A DNA stretch of 60,450 nucleotides, taken from contig NZ_QUCY01000018.1 of the NCBI RefSeq assembly GCF_003474385.1, forward strand, positions 1 to 60,450, in the 5' to 3' direction. The position numbers were made by a program, and so were the translations under genes. Positions 44,500 to 53,868 of the stretch are shown one piece after another (the first letter of the stretch is position 1; each line of letters begins with the position of its first letter). The notes beneath the pieces are model-generated. The model saw only the letters and a list, made by a program, of their open reading frames with translations, made no database searches and was not told the DNA's origin. Source of the stretch: Senegalimassilia sp003474385 (GTDB lineage Bacteria; Actinomycetota; Coriobacteriia; Coriobacteriales; Eggerthellaceae).

Positions 44500-45672
44500 C
44501 TACCGCTTGAAATTCGACAAGATTCCCGGTCTGGCCTGGGGTTTCGGCAGATAAATAAAACGCGGCTCGAAGTCGAACAGCTCGGCGGTGCGCACCTGCG
44601 GTCTTACCGTGATGCACTTCTTCATGCACGCATCCACGCACAGGCCGCACTGCACGCACTCAGCGCAGGAGAACTCGAGGAAGCTGCCGCCATCGGGCGT
44701 GCCGTCTGCGTTGGGGCTGGGCTCGATAGGACTTTTGCTGAGCGCGCCCGTAGGGCAGAACACCGCGCACATGCCGCACGAGTTGCATAGGGAAGCATCG
44801 ATCTCAACCCTGCCGAACAGGCGCGTCTCGAACTGCTCGACCGCAGGCTCGCCCAAGCGGTCCATAGCGTCGAGCACCTGGCTGCGGCGACGTTCCTGGA
44901 ACTGGGGCAACGTGCCCGAAGCGCCCGCCCCCAGCTGCTCGTGCAGCGTGGCGTCCTTGGCCTTCATGCCGAGGTTTTTGCGGATGACCATCTCGGCGGT
45001 CTTGCCGGCCGCGCTGGCCGTCCATGAGGTTGCGCTGGTGAAGAAGCCACGGCGCGCCTCGCCGAGCAAGCTGTTCGCGTTCTTGAGCGCCATCCCTTGG
45101 GGGAACTCCGACGCGCGGGAGACCATTGCCGGCGCCCCCTGGGCCTGCATCAGGTTATTAGCAGAAGCGATGGTTTCGTCCACGCCGGGCGAGGTCTTCC
45201 TGAACCTGCACGTCTTGCAGCAGCCGTCCACCAACACGATGTCCTTGGCGCCGACCGCCGCCAAACCGAGCAGCAGACTCTCATCGACGCGCGCCAGGCA
45301 GGGCACCTCAGCGAACTTATGCGGGGCGGCCAGGCCCTTCGAGGCGATGCGGGCGCAGGCGATGACCGCGCGCCCATCGAGGGCGGCCATGGCCTCTGCC
45401 GCCGCCTGTTCAAGCGCCTCATCGGCAGGGCGCACGGGAATCAAGGCCTCGGTGGGGCAAACCACCGCGCAGGCGCCGCACCCCACGCAGGCCTTATGGT
45501 CGACGTTGAGCACGTTGTTGTGCACGCTGATGGCGTCGGCCGGGCAGGCATCGATGCACTTGCGGCACGAGGCGTTGCGGTTGCGCACGGCCACGCAGCG
45601 CTTCGAAGCCGGCACGACGGCCTTGTCCTCAAGCTCCTCGGCCACTTCTATGATGTCTGCGATGTTCGGCAT
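44500..45672 (-). CDS. Multi-cluster [4Fe-4S] ferredoxin-domain protein of unknown role
   Basis: This 390-residue protein starts at 45672 behind GGGGGAAGG. It has two N-terminal [4Fe-4S] motifs (C36-x2-C39-x3-C43-P preceded by C26, and CVGCGACAVVCPTEAL at residue 62). A central domain of about 200 residues has the odd motif VDGCCKTCRF. Two C-terminal motifs follow (CNSCGMCAVFCPTGAL and CAECVQCGLCVDACM). The centre resembles no family I can name; the CCxxC sequence could bind a further cluster or metal. It lies 131 bases downstream of the MobBA gene on the same strand, next to the Dms cluster, so an electron-transfer or cofactor-maturation role for anaerobic respiration is possible. Confidence 0.65.
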   Translation of the reverse strand: MPNIADIIEVAEELEDKAVVPASKRCVAVRNRNASCRKCIDACPADAISVHNNVLNVDHKACVGCGACAVVCPTEALIPVRPADEALEQAAAEAMAALDGRAVIACARIASKGLAAPHKFAEVPCLARVDESLLLGLAAVGAKDIVLVDGCCKTCRFRKTSPGVDETIASANNLMQAQGAPAMVSRASEFPQGMALKNANSLLGEARRGFFTSATSWTASAAGKTAEMVIRKNLGMKAKDATLHEQLGAGASGTLPQFQERRRSQVLDAMDRLGEPAVEQFETRLFGRVEIDASLCNSCGMCAVFCPTGALSKSPIEPSPNADGTPDGGSFLEFSCAECVQCGLCVDACMKKCITVRPQVRTAELFDFEPRFIYLPKPQARPGILSNFKR

Positions 45673-45803
45673 TCGCCTTCCCCCTCGTTTACTCCCGCGC
45701 ATATATGCCGCGGCGAAGATTAGCGCATGACCGTCGCACACATCGGTTTCGCTTCATAATCTGCGCGAAATCGGCGCGGGTCGGTCACGCGCTTCGCATG
45801 GCG

Positions 45804-47147
45804 CTACTCGCACTCGATGCGATCTTGTATGATGCGCTCGAGCGCTGCCAGCTCGTCGGGCGTGTTCGCGTTCATGAAGCACCCGCCCATAGGCTCGGTC
45901 TCAAGCACCTTCTTTTGCGGGAACTCGCACACGTTGACCTGGTTGAAGAACACCTGGGCGCGCTTCTCCCCCTCATTGAGCGCCTCTCGCACTGCCGGCA
46001 AGCAGCCCGAGCGGCGGTAGATCGCGTGAAACGGCTCGAAGCCGTGCTTGTTGACGGGCACGACCACGTCTGCCCCCGTCCTGGTCATCTCGAGCGCTTC
46101 GGCGACCACGAGCGACGGCGATGCGAGCACCATGTCGCAAGCCACAACCGCCACATAGGGGTTGCGGGCGCAGCGAAGGGCCGTGTAAAGGCCCGGCAGC
46201 GCACCACGCTCGTTGATGACGTCGGACTCGAAGCGGATGCCAAGTTCGGGATACTGCTCTTGCAGAAATGCAAGCTCTTTCGGCTCGTTGGTGGTGACGA
46301 TGAGCTCGTCGGCCACCGGCGAGAGCCGCTCGACCAAACGGCAGATGAGCGGCCGGCCGCAGAACGGGACCGTTGCCTTGCTGCGACCCATGCGGCGGCT
46401 CTCGCCGCCAGCCTGGATGACCATGGACACGCGCGGGCGCGCGAAGGTCGCTTGCAGAAAATCTGCCAGCCCTGCCACATCGTTGATATCGAACGCCGGG
46501 ATGCCGTACACGCCGGCGGCTTCGGCAGCCAGCGGGATATCGGTGACCACCGCGACCGTTGCGGCCGTTGGCATCTTGTTGGAGATATCGGCATGGTCGG
46601 GATAGCTGCGCGCGAGGCGGTCCTCCTCGGCCTGGTCTAAAGGCTGCGCCACGGGGCGATCATCGGGATGGACCTCTGCCGCATGGGGCATGGAGCCGCG
46701 CCCGAACTGGGTGAAATCCGTGCCGAGCGCCCAGCCCTTGCGAGCACCCTCGGCGAACACCTCGGCGGTTCGGGCATCGGCCTTGTTGCCGGCGCGCATG
46801 ATCTCGATGGTGGGCAGGCCGCTTTTGCGATAACCTTCGACGATCACCACGTCGTGGCCGGGCATGCTCGCCACGATGTCGGCGCATTCCGCTTCCCCAT
46901 CGGTGGTTTGGATACGCGCCATCTGGCCCGGTGCCGCGATAACCGTCTCGCTGGCGCCGGCGTGGCGATGCCGCCACGAGTCTTTCCCGGGGATGTCGAT
47001 ATCGAATCCGACATGGCTGTGGTGCTTGACGCTGCCCACGTCCAGACCGCGACCGACCAGCTCGGCGATGAGCTTCTCGATAAGGGTTGTCTTGCCGGAA
47101 TTATGACGCCCGACGATGGAGACCGCGGGGCTGGGAAATTTGATCAT
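45804..47147 (-). CDS. Molybdopterin-guanine dinucleotide biosynthesis fusion protein MobB-MobA
   Basis: This 447-residue protein fuses two steps of molybdenum cofactor finishing. Residues 1 to about 170 are MobB, a GTP-binding protein (P loop GRHNSGKTTLIEKL; VKHHSHVGFDIDIPGKDS; VIVEGYRKSGLPTIEI). A linker of about 40-50 residues follows. Residues about 215-447 are MobA, which attaches GMP (IQAGGESRRMGRSKATVPF, VVACDMVLASPSLV). ATG 47147 is used, behind AAAGGA. It supplies bis-MGD for the DMSO-reductase-family DmsA in the same window. Confidence 0.9.
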   Translation of the reverse strand: MIKFPSPAVSIVGRHNSGKTTLIEKLIAELVGRGLDVGSVKHHSHVGFDIDIPGKDSWRHRHAGASETVIAAPGQMARIQTTDGEAECADIVASMPGHDVVIVEGYRKSGLPTIEIMRAGNKADARTAEVFAEGARKGWALGTDFTQFGRGSMPHAAEVHPDDRPVAQPLDQAEEDRLARSYPDHADISNKMPTAATVAVVTDIPLAAEAAGVYGIPAFDINDVAGLADFLQATFARPRVSMVIQAGGESRRMGRSKATVPFCGRPLICRLVERLSPVADELIVTTNEPKELAFLQEQYPELGIRFESDVINERGALPGLYTALRCARNPYVAVVACDMVLASPSLVVAEALEMTRTGADVVVPVNKHGFEPFHAIYRRSGCLPAVREALNEGEKRAQVFFNQVNVCEFPQKKVLETEPMGGCFMNANTPDELAALERIIQDRIECE

Positions 47148-47236
47148 ACGCATATCCTTTCGTGCGAAAAAGTATAGCACGAGGGCTCAATACGGAAACG
47201 AGGTCTTTCCAAGCACCGGGACATTGCGCGAAGCCG

Positions 47237-48871
47237 TTATGCTTCACGCTGTTGCCCGCGGGCATACTCAACCACTTCCTGCACAAGATCAAGCATTTCT
47301 TGGCGTTTGTGAATACCCAGCTTCGTATAGATATGCTTCGTGTGCGTGCGAACCGTGTTCTCGGAGATTACAAGGGTTTCGGCAATGCTTGAGACGCTGT
47401 TGCCGCGCATGATAAGCTCCGCCACCTCTGTTTCCCGATTAGACAGCTTGAACTGCTCCTGCAAAAGCAGGCAATCCTTGGAAACCCTATCCCGCAAGCG
47501 CTCCGACCGATCGCGTTCCTGAGCCTTCGAACGACGCCCCGGGCCGCGCGGCGCGGAAACGCGCGCATCGGGCAATGTAGCATCCGCCTCCGGCTTTTCA
47601 TCAACCTGCCGCAAGGAGCTTTCAGGGGCATGCCTCTCCGAAATCGAAGGCACCTCATGCGGCTCCTCGGCCTCATGGGACACAAACTCAACGCTATCTG
47701 GAACGCCGCGGCGCGAAAGCACAACCGTGCCGCCCATGTACTGCAGCGCAAACGCCATGGCCAAAACGTATCCGCCCATCAAGGCAACAACGGCAAGCTG
47801 CACAAATGCGCCATCTAGGAAAGAATCCGCCCAGAACCCGAACACGAAGCCCGCATCCTGCATCAAATACACGATTCCCCCGCAGAAACCGAAGATGAAC
47901 GCCGGGTTAATGCCGCGGTCGCGCGATGCCTGCGCGCACTGCAACAGCATGATAAGGCTTACAACGCTAAACGCCAGATACAGCAAACCGGCGATAAACG
48001 ACAATTTCCCCGCCAGCAGCGGGAGCAAAACCAAGCACGTCAAGCTTGCGGGAAACAGGACTTTAAGCGCAGAAAGCAAGTCGAACTGAAACGACCGACG
48101 GCGCCAAACCATCAGCAAGATGCCCGCAGCAGCCAGCGAACCGATCATGGAGAAGATATTGGTTGCATCACCCGCCGCGGGGTCGGCAAGCGCAACGGCT
48201 CGAACCGCGCCCGACGCAAACCCGATTGCGCCGATGCCCACCGCGCTTTTCCAGTAATCGCGCACCGCCAGCGCATACACCTTCGGGTTGCACGCGGGCA
48301 CGTCCGCAAACTGCGGAAGGCTAAAATCGATGGTGCGCGTTGCCAAAATGGCGCACAGACCGCATACGGGAATAAGGATAACGGGGCTTAAATACACCGT
48401 TACCGCACTAGGGACCAAATACAGCGCGAAGAAAACAGGCGCGCCCAGCATGGTACCTGCAAGCAGGTAGAAGATGCCGGACGTCGAGGCCATAGCGCTG
48501 AAATATCGCTGCCAGGCCATGGCAAAGCCCCCGCATCCCATGCCAAGGCACACGCCGCCGCAAACCACAAGCGAGATAGTAAGCCACTTCAAGTACATAG
48601 CGGCAATAAGGCTTATCGCGCCGGCAATGGCCAGCGCCATGGCGATAAGCACCAACGTTTTGTGCACGAACTCAGGCCTGCGATACGCCACCAACATAGT
48701 AAGAAAGAACGTGGCGCAATACGCCAGGGCCTGCGAGAGGAAGAACAGGATGGTGACTTCCGGCGTGTGGAATTCCATCGGGAAAAACGGGAACACGCCG
48801 CCCCACAACGACGTTGCGTTAATGGTAACGAACAACGCATATCCCAGCACGGCGATGTTCGGCTTCGGCAT
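47237..48871 (-). CDS. LuxR-family membrane-embedded transcription regulator
   Basis: This 544-residue protein starts at 48871 behind AAAGGAG. The first 400 residues are about 12 membrane helices with an MFS-like shape (ALFVTINATSLWGG, GMGCGGFAMAWQRYFSAMASTSG). A low-complexity linker of about 60 residues follows. The C-terminal LuxR/GerE helix-turn-helix is SNRETEVAELIMRGNSVSSIAETLVISENTVRTHTKHIYTKLGIHKRQEMLDLV. These membrane-bound LuxR proteins are typical of Eggerthellaceae and usually sit by a respiratory reductase they probably control. It lies 23 bases after the second DmsC-like gene. Confidence 0.85.
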   Translation of the reverse strand: MPKPNIAVLGYALFVTINATSLWGGVFPFFPMEFHTPEVTILFFLSQALAYCATFFLTMLVAYRRPEFVHKTLVLIAMALAIAGAISLIAAMYLKWLTISLVVCGGVCLGMGCGGFAMAWQRYFSAMASTSGIFYLLAGTMLGAPVFFALYLVPSAVTVYLSPVILIPVCGLCAILATRTIDFSLPQFADVPACNPKVYALAVRDYWKSAVGIGAIGFASGAVRAVALADPAAGDATNIFSMIGSLAAAGILLMVWRRRSFQFDLLSALKVLFPASLTCLVLLPLLAGKLSFIAGLLYLAFSVVSLIMLLQCAQASRDRGINPAFIFGFCGGIVYLMQDAGFVFGFWADSFLDGAFVQLAVVALMGGYVLAMAFALQYMGGTVVLSRRGVPDSVEFVSHEAEEPHEVPSISERHAPESSLRQVDEKPEADATLPDARVSAPRGPGRRSKAQERDRSERLRDRVSKDCLLLQEQFKLSNRETEVAELIMRGNSVSSIAETLVISENTVRTHTKHIYTKLGIHKRQEMLDLVQEVVEYARGQQREA

Positions 48872-48894
48872 AATGGCACTCCTTTCCCCGCTCT

Positions 48895-49764
48895 TTAGAA
48901 CCCCACCGTCATATGCAAGCAGTAAAACGCAAAGCGAACCGTGAACACCCCTGCAAACATCAAAGCACACGCCGCACACGCCCGCACAGGGTCAATAGAG
49001 CCGCGCATGCGCAGCCCGCGCGCATCCACCGCAATAGCCCAACCCGCAAGAATCGCCGAGACGGCGATACCCGCAGGATACCAGGGCGCCAAATCCCGTG
49101 CGAGCGTCATGACGTTGCGCATGGCGCCAAGCTCCGCGAACTGAAGCGATTGCGACACCGCCGCAGCCGCGGCGCTTACGCCTGCAATTGCCAAAAGAGC
49201 CCCGAACAAGCGGCGCGGCGCCCTATACCCCGACAACGAAAGCGAGCAAATTGCCAGCAAGGCCCCGCCCATAAGCGCTGCTAGCACTAAATTAGCCTGC
49301 ACGCTAGGCGTGCTCCACGTGCCGATGGTGCGAATGGTGTAGGCATTCGCGATTTCCCACACCTGCCACGCACCCGCAGCGCATGCTAGCAGCATGCCCG
49401 GGCGCACAAGACGCTGCGCCCAACGTTGCCGGCTAAAGCCCACGTACCACGACATCCCGCTTAGGGCGAAAAACGTCACGGAAGCTATAACCTCGTTCGA
49501 AAGCGGGGAGCGCCCAATGCCCGCCAACACATACAGGGCATTGCTCGGCTTACCCAAATGCGTAGCCGAGCCGATAAACCCAACAACCGCAACGGCAAGC
49601 GGCACCACAAGGAAATGGGACATGCGCTCCCACTGCTTTTCAGATAGCTTCCCGAAAAGCAGCACGCATGCCATGACGCAAAACGCAACCATGCCCGCTG
49701 GCGCCAGCGTGGTGAACAGCGCCAGCGTAACCTGCGCAAGGCCCTGGGAAAAACCTACACCCAT
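48895..49764 (-). CDS. DmsC-like membrane anchor subunit, second copy
   Basis: This 289-residue protein has about eight membrane helices and resembles the DMSO reductase anchor DmsC, which oxidises menaquinol. It shows SATHLGKPSNALYVLAGIGRSPLSNEV and AYTIRTIGTWSTP, both matched in the other DmsC at 54489 (SVFHLGSPAHMLGMFAGLGSSPLSNEI, AYAIRTIPTWD). It overlaps the radical SAM gene by 10 bases and is divergent from dmsABC. No dmsA or dmsB copy accompanies it. Confidence 0.75.
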   Translation of the reverse strand: MGVGFSQGLAQVTLALFTTLAPAGMVAFCVMACVLLFGKLSEKQWERMSHFLVVPLAVAVVGFIGSATHLGKPSNALYVLAGIGRSPLSNEVIASVTFFALSGMSWYVGFSRQRWAQRLVRPGMLLACAAGAWQVWEIANAYTIRTIGTWSTPSVQANLVLAALMGGALLAICSLSLSGYRAPRRLFGALLAIAGVSAAAAAVSQSLQFAELGAMRNVMTLARDLAPWYPAGIAVSAILAGWAIAVDARGLRMRGSIDPVRACAACALMFAGVFTVRFAFYCLHMTVGF

Positions 49765-51152
49765 GCCATCTCCCCACCTTCACGCGCGCGCACGACATCG
49801 GCAGCTTCAACCACGGCAAGCCCAACTTCGCGAAAACGCTCCTTGCCGCCTTCCACGGACTCGACAACCGCCGAAGCGCACAAAAGCACTCCGCGCTTGA
49901 CCAAGCCGTCAACTAAGTCCGCATCAAGGCGCGCAAGCCATTTCGGGTCGAACGCAACTACCGCCTGCGAGGCATCGTCGAACGGATTGCCGTCAGCTTG
50001 AGCGCCTATGCGCTCGAGCTCTTCGGCCACGTGCGCCGCATCCGCACCGAAGACGCGCAATACTTTGTAAAAGAAGTCGCGCTGGGAGAAGCGATAAGGC
50101 GCCATATCAAGCGAGCCGGCGTGGTTTTGGCTGAAAATCTGCGCCGTGTTCTTATTCTCCAAAGAGCAATAATGCATCCCCAAACGCAGCCCCTGCCGTA
50201 TCCCCCATTCCATAAGCTCATAGGCTGCCTGCTCGCTACCGAAAACCGGCAGCGCGCCGGCATACCGATAATCGTAGGGGATTCGATACGGGTCAGACCG
50301 CAGCGCAAAACCGCGCGTGGCATAACTTGCCGCATTGTGCAGCGGAAAGCAGAACTCCAGCAAGTTAATGCCGAACGCCCCCATGTCATCAAGGCGCCGC
50401 ATGACCGTGCGCAGCGTATCCTGCTCACCAGGAACAACCGGCATCTCAACCATAACCGACGGGACAACGCCAACAGCAAGGCTTATGCGGCTGACTTGGC
50501 GCTCAAGCGATTCGGCCTGCGGCGCCTCCCGATTTGTTGATGTTTCCGCATCAATTTTCACGCTGAAGCGAATCTCGTCCAGCCCGCTTTCGGCAAGCCG
50601 CTCAAACAAACCGCGGCCTGCGCCCCATCCGCTTGTGTACAAGCGGCAATGCGCCTGCGGATTAAGCCGCTTTGCGTAAGCGAAGAACGCGCACGCCTCG
50701 TCGGGATAAAGCAAAGGCTCGCCACCGGTTAGGGCAACGTAATCGAGTTTGCCCATGCTTTGAGCATAGGCATCCATTTCGACGCGCCAATCCTTTCGGT
50801 TCGACCGATACTCATTATAGTCAAACTGATTCGCGTTGAAGCAAAACCAGCAGTTACGCGGGCACGCAAGCGAGATAAACTGCGACACGCTTCGCTCGCC
50901 GGTGCGGCACCGCTCGCACGCCGGGGACAGCGCGCCGTACACGATGCTCTTGCCGTCATTGCGCAAATGTGCACCCGCCTGCACAAGTCGTTTCCTCGCC
51001 GCAGCAAGCTCATGCGCGTCATCCTGCGCAAGCGGCAAGCCAAACTGCTCCATGGTGCGGCGAAGCTGCGCAGACACCTCCGCAAACCTGCGCGCATACC
51101 CTTGGTACGCCGGCGGCAGCACAGCCGTGTCGCGCTGATCAACTCGTCGCAT
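49755..51152 (-). CDS. Radical SAM protein associated with a DMSO-reductase cluster
   Basis: This 465-residue radical SAM enzyme has the cluster motif C97-x3-C101-x2-C104 (SLACPRNCWFCF). A preceding pair CERC (C79, C82) sits in SPACERCRTG. The SAM-binding TGGEPLLYPDEA follows. The rest is a partial TIM barrel (RFSVKIDAE, VVPSVMVEMPVVPGE) and a C-terminal region of about 150 residues of no family I can name. It overlaps the second DmsC-like gene by 10 bases, so both should be made together. The pairing suggests that it modifies a protein, peptide or cofactor of the Dms system, or acts on a quinone; none of this is shown by the sequence. Confidence 0.72.
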   Translation of the reverse strand: MRRVDQRDTAVLPPAYQGYARRFAEVSAQLRRTMEQFGLPLAQDDAHELAAARKRLVQAGAHLRNDGKSIVYGALSPACERCRTGERSVSQFISLACPRNCWFCFNANQFDYNEYRSNRKDWRVEMDAYAQSMGKLDYVALTGGEPLLYPDEACAFFAYAKRLNPQAHCRLYTSGWGAGRGLFERLAESGLDEIRFSVKIDAETSTNREAPQAESLERQVSRISLAVGVVPSVMVEMPVVPGEQDTLRTVMRRLDDMGAFGINLLEFCFPLHNAASYATRGFALRSDPYRIPYDYRYAGALPVFGSEQAAYELMEWGIRQGLRLGMHYCSLENKNTAQIFSQNHAGSLDMAPYRFSQRDFFYKVLRVFGADAAHVAEELERIGAQADGNPFDDASQAVVAFDPKWLARLDADLVDGLVKRGVLLCASAVVESVEGGKERFREVGLAVVEAADVVRAREGGEMAWV

Positions 51153-51248
51153 TCTTCCCCCTTGCTACCTCAAAGCGGCAATCGTGCGCCTTCTGGCCAA
51201 GCGCCGAAAGTCTGCTTCAAGAAAGCCGCAATTTCAAACATCCTCAAA

Positions 51249-51310
51249 TCCATGTGATGGAAAACATAGTCGCATGCAGGCAAAACGGAAAATCACACAA
51301 ATCATGTGAT
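51249..51310. promoter_or_regulatory. Candidate LuxR binding sites in the divergent Dms promoter region
   Basis: Two palindrome-like sites share CATGTGAT: TCCAT-GTG-ATGGA at 51249-51261, and ATCACA-N7-TGTGAT at 51292-51310. Their CATGTGAT cores begin 52 bp apart. They lie between the divergent radical SAM and dmsA genes, where the membrane LuxR protein would be expected to act. No strong -35 box was found for dmsA, which fits an activator-dependent promoter. Confidence 0.45.
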
Positions 51311-51424
51311 ACCGCAAAATATCTTTTCCATACCATGCACTTCGTCTGGTGCACGCGCCGCGAACGGTTGTTTTCAGCCACCGGGCGGCACCATGTCAAG
51401 ACGAGAGTGTAGAGGAGGGAATGC

Positions 51425-53854
51425 ATGGACACCATCGAACACGAGGGTTCGGTCACCCGCAGGTCCTTTGTAAAGGGCGCTTCGGTTGCAACGGCCGCCC
51501 TTGCTGCAAGCGGTGTCGTTCTCGACGGCATGTTCGAGAAGACCGAGCCGGCTTACGCCGACGAGCAGAACCAGGAAACAAGCGACGAGAAGATCGTCCA
51601 AAGCCATTGCTCTTGCAACTGCGCAAGCCGCTGCCCGCTGTGGTTCCACGTTAAAGACGACGAGATCCAATGGGCGCAAAGCGAGCAAGAGGCGTTCGAC
51701 GACGACCCCAACGGCAAGTTCCGCGCGTGCCTGCGCGGCCGCTCGGTGCGTCGCTGGATCAACGACCCCGACCGCCTGAAATACCCCATGAAACGCGTTG
51801 GCAAACGCGGCGAGGGCAAGTTCGAGCGCATCAGCTGGGAAGAGGCCATCGACACCATTGCCACGAAGCTGAAGGAAACCTACAACAACTACGGCCCCGA
51901 AGCCGTGTTCATCAACCTGGGTTCGGGCGTATACAGCCTTACCGGCCGCCCCTTCCCCCGCCTGCTGGCGCTGACCGGTGGCTACCTGGGCGCTTACGGC
52001 ACGTATTCCGCAGCCCAATCCACCGCAGCGGCACCGTACATGTGGGGCGCCAACAGCGCCTCAACCTACGCCGCCATCCAAGATTCCGACCTGGTGGTAA
52101 TGTTCGGCGACGCAGCATCCGACATGGAAATGGGATGCACCGGCGAGTCCAAGCACGGCTTTAGCTATCAGCACCGTACGAACACGAAGGCGAAGTACAT
52201 CCACATCGACCCGCGCTACAGCGACACGAACTGCAACAGCAACGACGAGTGGCTGCCCATCCGCCCCGGCACCGACGCAGCGCTTGCCGCGGCAATCGCG
52301 CACGTCCTTATCTCCGAGAACCTTGTGGACAAGACCTTCCTGGACACGTATTGCATCGGCTACGACGAGGACACCATGCCCGAGTCCGCCAAGGGTCAGA
52401 ACAAGTCATACAAGGACTACATCATGGGCACCGGCTACGACAAGGTGGAGAAAACCCCCGAATGGGCCGCGCCTATCACGCTTATCCCCGCCGAGCGCAT
52501 CAAAAAGCTTGCACACGAAATGGCGGAGGCGAAAGCCCCGTTCATCACGCAATACCTGGGCGTGCAGCGCCACAGCAACGGCGAGATGGCCTACCTTTCC
52601 ATCTGCATGCTCAACCTGCTTTTGGGCGTTGTAGGCAAAAAGGGCTGCACGACGGGCTGCACGACGGGCGCTTATTCCTTCAGCATCCCGTGGATTACCG
52701 CTACCAACCCGTGCAAATCGCAGATTTCCGTGTTCTCTTGGACCGACGCCATCGACCATGGCGAGAAGATGACTGCCGAGCACGACGGCGTCAAAGGCAC
52801 CGATCAGCTGTCAACCGGCATCAAGTTCTTCGTGGAATACGCCGGCAACTGCATCACAAACCAGCACAGCGACTCCAACCGCACGCATGACCTGCTGCAG
52901 GACGAAAGCAAGTGCGAGTTTATCCTGGTATACGAAACGCTCATGACCGACTCCGCCAAATACGCCGATATCCTGCTGCCCGACATCATGCGCGCAGAGC
53001 AGAAGGGCATCATCAACGACGGCTACTCCGGCGACGTTGCCACCTGCATTTACGCCAACCCCGCCACCACCGGCGAGAAGTTCGAGCGCCGCAGCAGCTT
53101 CGACGTGTGCGCCGACATTGCCGACAAATTCGGCATCAAGGACAAGTTCCTGGACGGCAAGGACCAAGAGGGCTGGACGAAGCAGATCTACGAAGGTGCA
53201 CGCGCAAAAGACCCGCGCCTGCCCAGCTACGAAGAGGGCTACGAGAAGGGCGTGTTCCACTACCGCAACCCCAAGGGCTACACGCCGGCGCTTGAGTCGT
53301 TCATCAAAGACCCCGAGGCGAACAAGCTGAAAACACCTTCCGGCAAAATCGAGATCTACTCCGAAGCGCTGCAGAAGGTCATTGACACGTGGGAATTCGA
53401 CGACGAGCGCGACGTGCTGACGCCCGTGCCCACGTACGTGCCCGGCGCCGACAGCTACCTGGACTGCACCGACGAGTACCCCTTCACGCTGTGCGGTTTC
53501 CATTACAAGGCGCGCACGCACTCCAGCTTCGGCAACATCGAGGTTATCAAGCAGGCAGCGCCTCAGGAAGTGTGGATCAACACCATGGACGCCGAAAAGC
53601 TCAACATCGAAAACGGCGAGACCGTTTCGGTGTTCAACGATCATGGCGAAGTGCACATCCAGGCTAAGGTGACCGGGCGCGTTATCCCCGGCACCATCAT
53701 GATCAGCCAGGGCGGTTGGCGCAACGCCGACATGAACGGCGACCGCATCGACAAGGGCGGCTGCATCAACACGCTGTGCTCATGGCATCCCAGCCCGCTT
53801 GCAAAGGGCAACCCGCAACACTCCAACGTCGCCGGCGTTCGCAAGATTTCTTAA
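51425..53854 (+). CDS. DMSO reductase-family molybdopterin oxidoreductase, catalytic subunit
   Basis: This 809-residue bis-MGD enzyme carries a twin-arginine signal (TRRSFVKGAS, residues 11-20). The FS0 cluster motif C62-x3-C66-x3-C70-x31-C102 is present (CSCNCASRCPLWFHV, then RACLRGRS). The DmsA-like segment TGGYLGAYGTYSAAQ holds the probable Ser ligand of molybdenum. Later motifs are typical (DPRYSDTNCNSNDEWLPIRPGTDAALAAAI). The start has AGGAGGG upstream. It heads dmsA-dmsB-dmsC. The acceptor could be DMSO, TMAO, an N-oxide or another S/N-oxide; sequence cannot decide. Cys64 and two close Gly-Cys-Thr-Thr repeats (GCTTGCTTG) are minor oddities. Confidence 0.88.
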   Translation: MDTIEHEGSVTRRSFVKGASVATAALAASGVVLDGMFEKTEPAYADEQNQETSDEKIVQSHCSCNCASRCPLWFHVKDDEIQWAQSEQEAFDDDPNGKFRACLRGRSVRRWINDPDRLKYPMKRVGKRGEGKFERISWEEAIDTIATKLKETYNNYGPEAVFINLGSGVYSLTGRPFPRLLALTGGYLGAYGTYSAAQSTAAAPYMWGANSASTYAAIQDSDLVVMFGDAASDMEMGCTGESKHGFSYQHRTNTKAKYIHIDPRYSDTNCNSNDEWLPIRPGTDAALAAAIAHVLISENLVDKTFLDTYCIGYDEDTMPESAKGQNKSYKDYIMGTGYDKVEKTPEWAAPITLIPAERIKKLAHEMAEAKAPFITQYLGVQRHSNGEMAYLSICMLNLLLGVVGKKGCTTGCTTGAYSFSIPWITATNPCKSQISVFSWTDAIDHGEKMTAEHDGVKGTDQLSTGIKFFVEYAGNCITNQHSDSNRTHDLLQDESKCEFILVYETLMTDSAKYADILLPDIMRAEQKGIINDGYSGDVATCIYANPATTGEKFERRSSFDVCADIADKFGIKDKFLDGKDQEGWTKQIYEGARAKDPRLPSYEEGYEKGVFHYRNPKGYTPALESFIKDPEANKLKTPSGKIEIYSEALQKVIDTWEFDDERDVLTPVPTYVPGADSYLDCTDEYPFTLCGFHYKARTHSSFGNIEVIKQAAPQEVWINTMDAEKLNIENGETVSVFNDHGEVHIQAKVTGRVIPGTIMISQGGWRNADMNGDRIDKGGCINTLCSWHPSPLAKGNPQHSNVAGVRKIS

Positions 53855-53868
53855 GGGAGGTTTAGACG

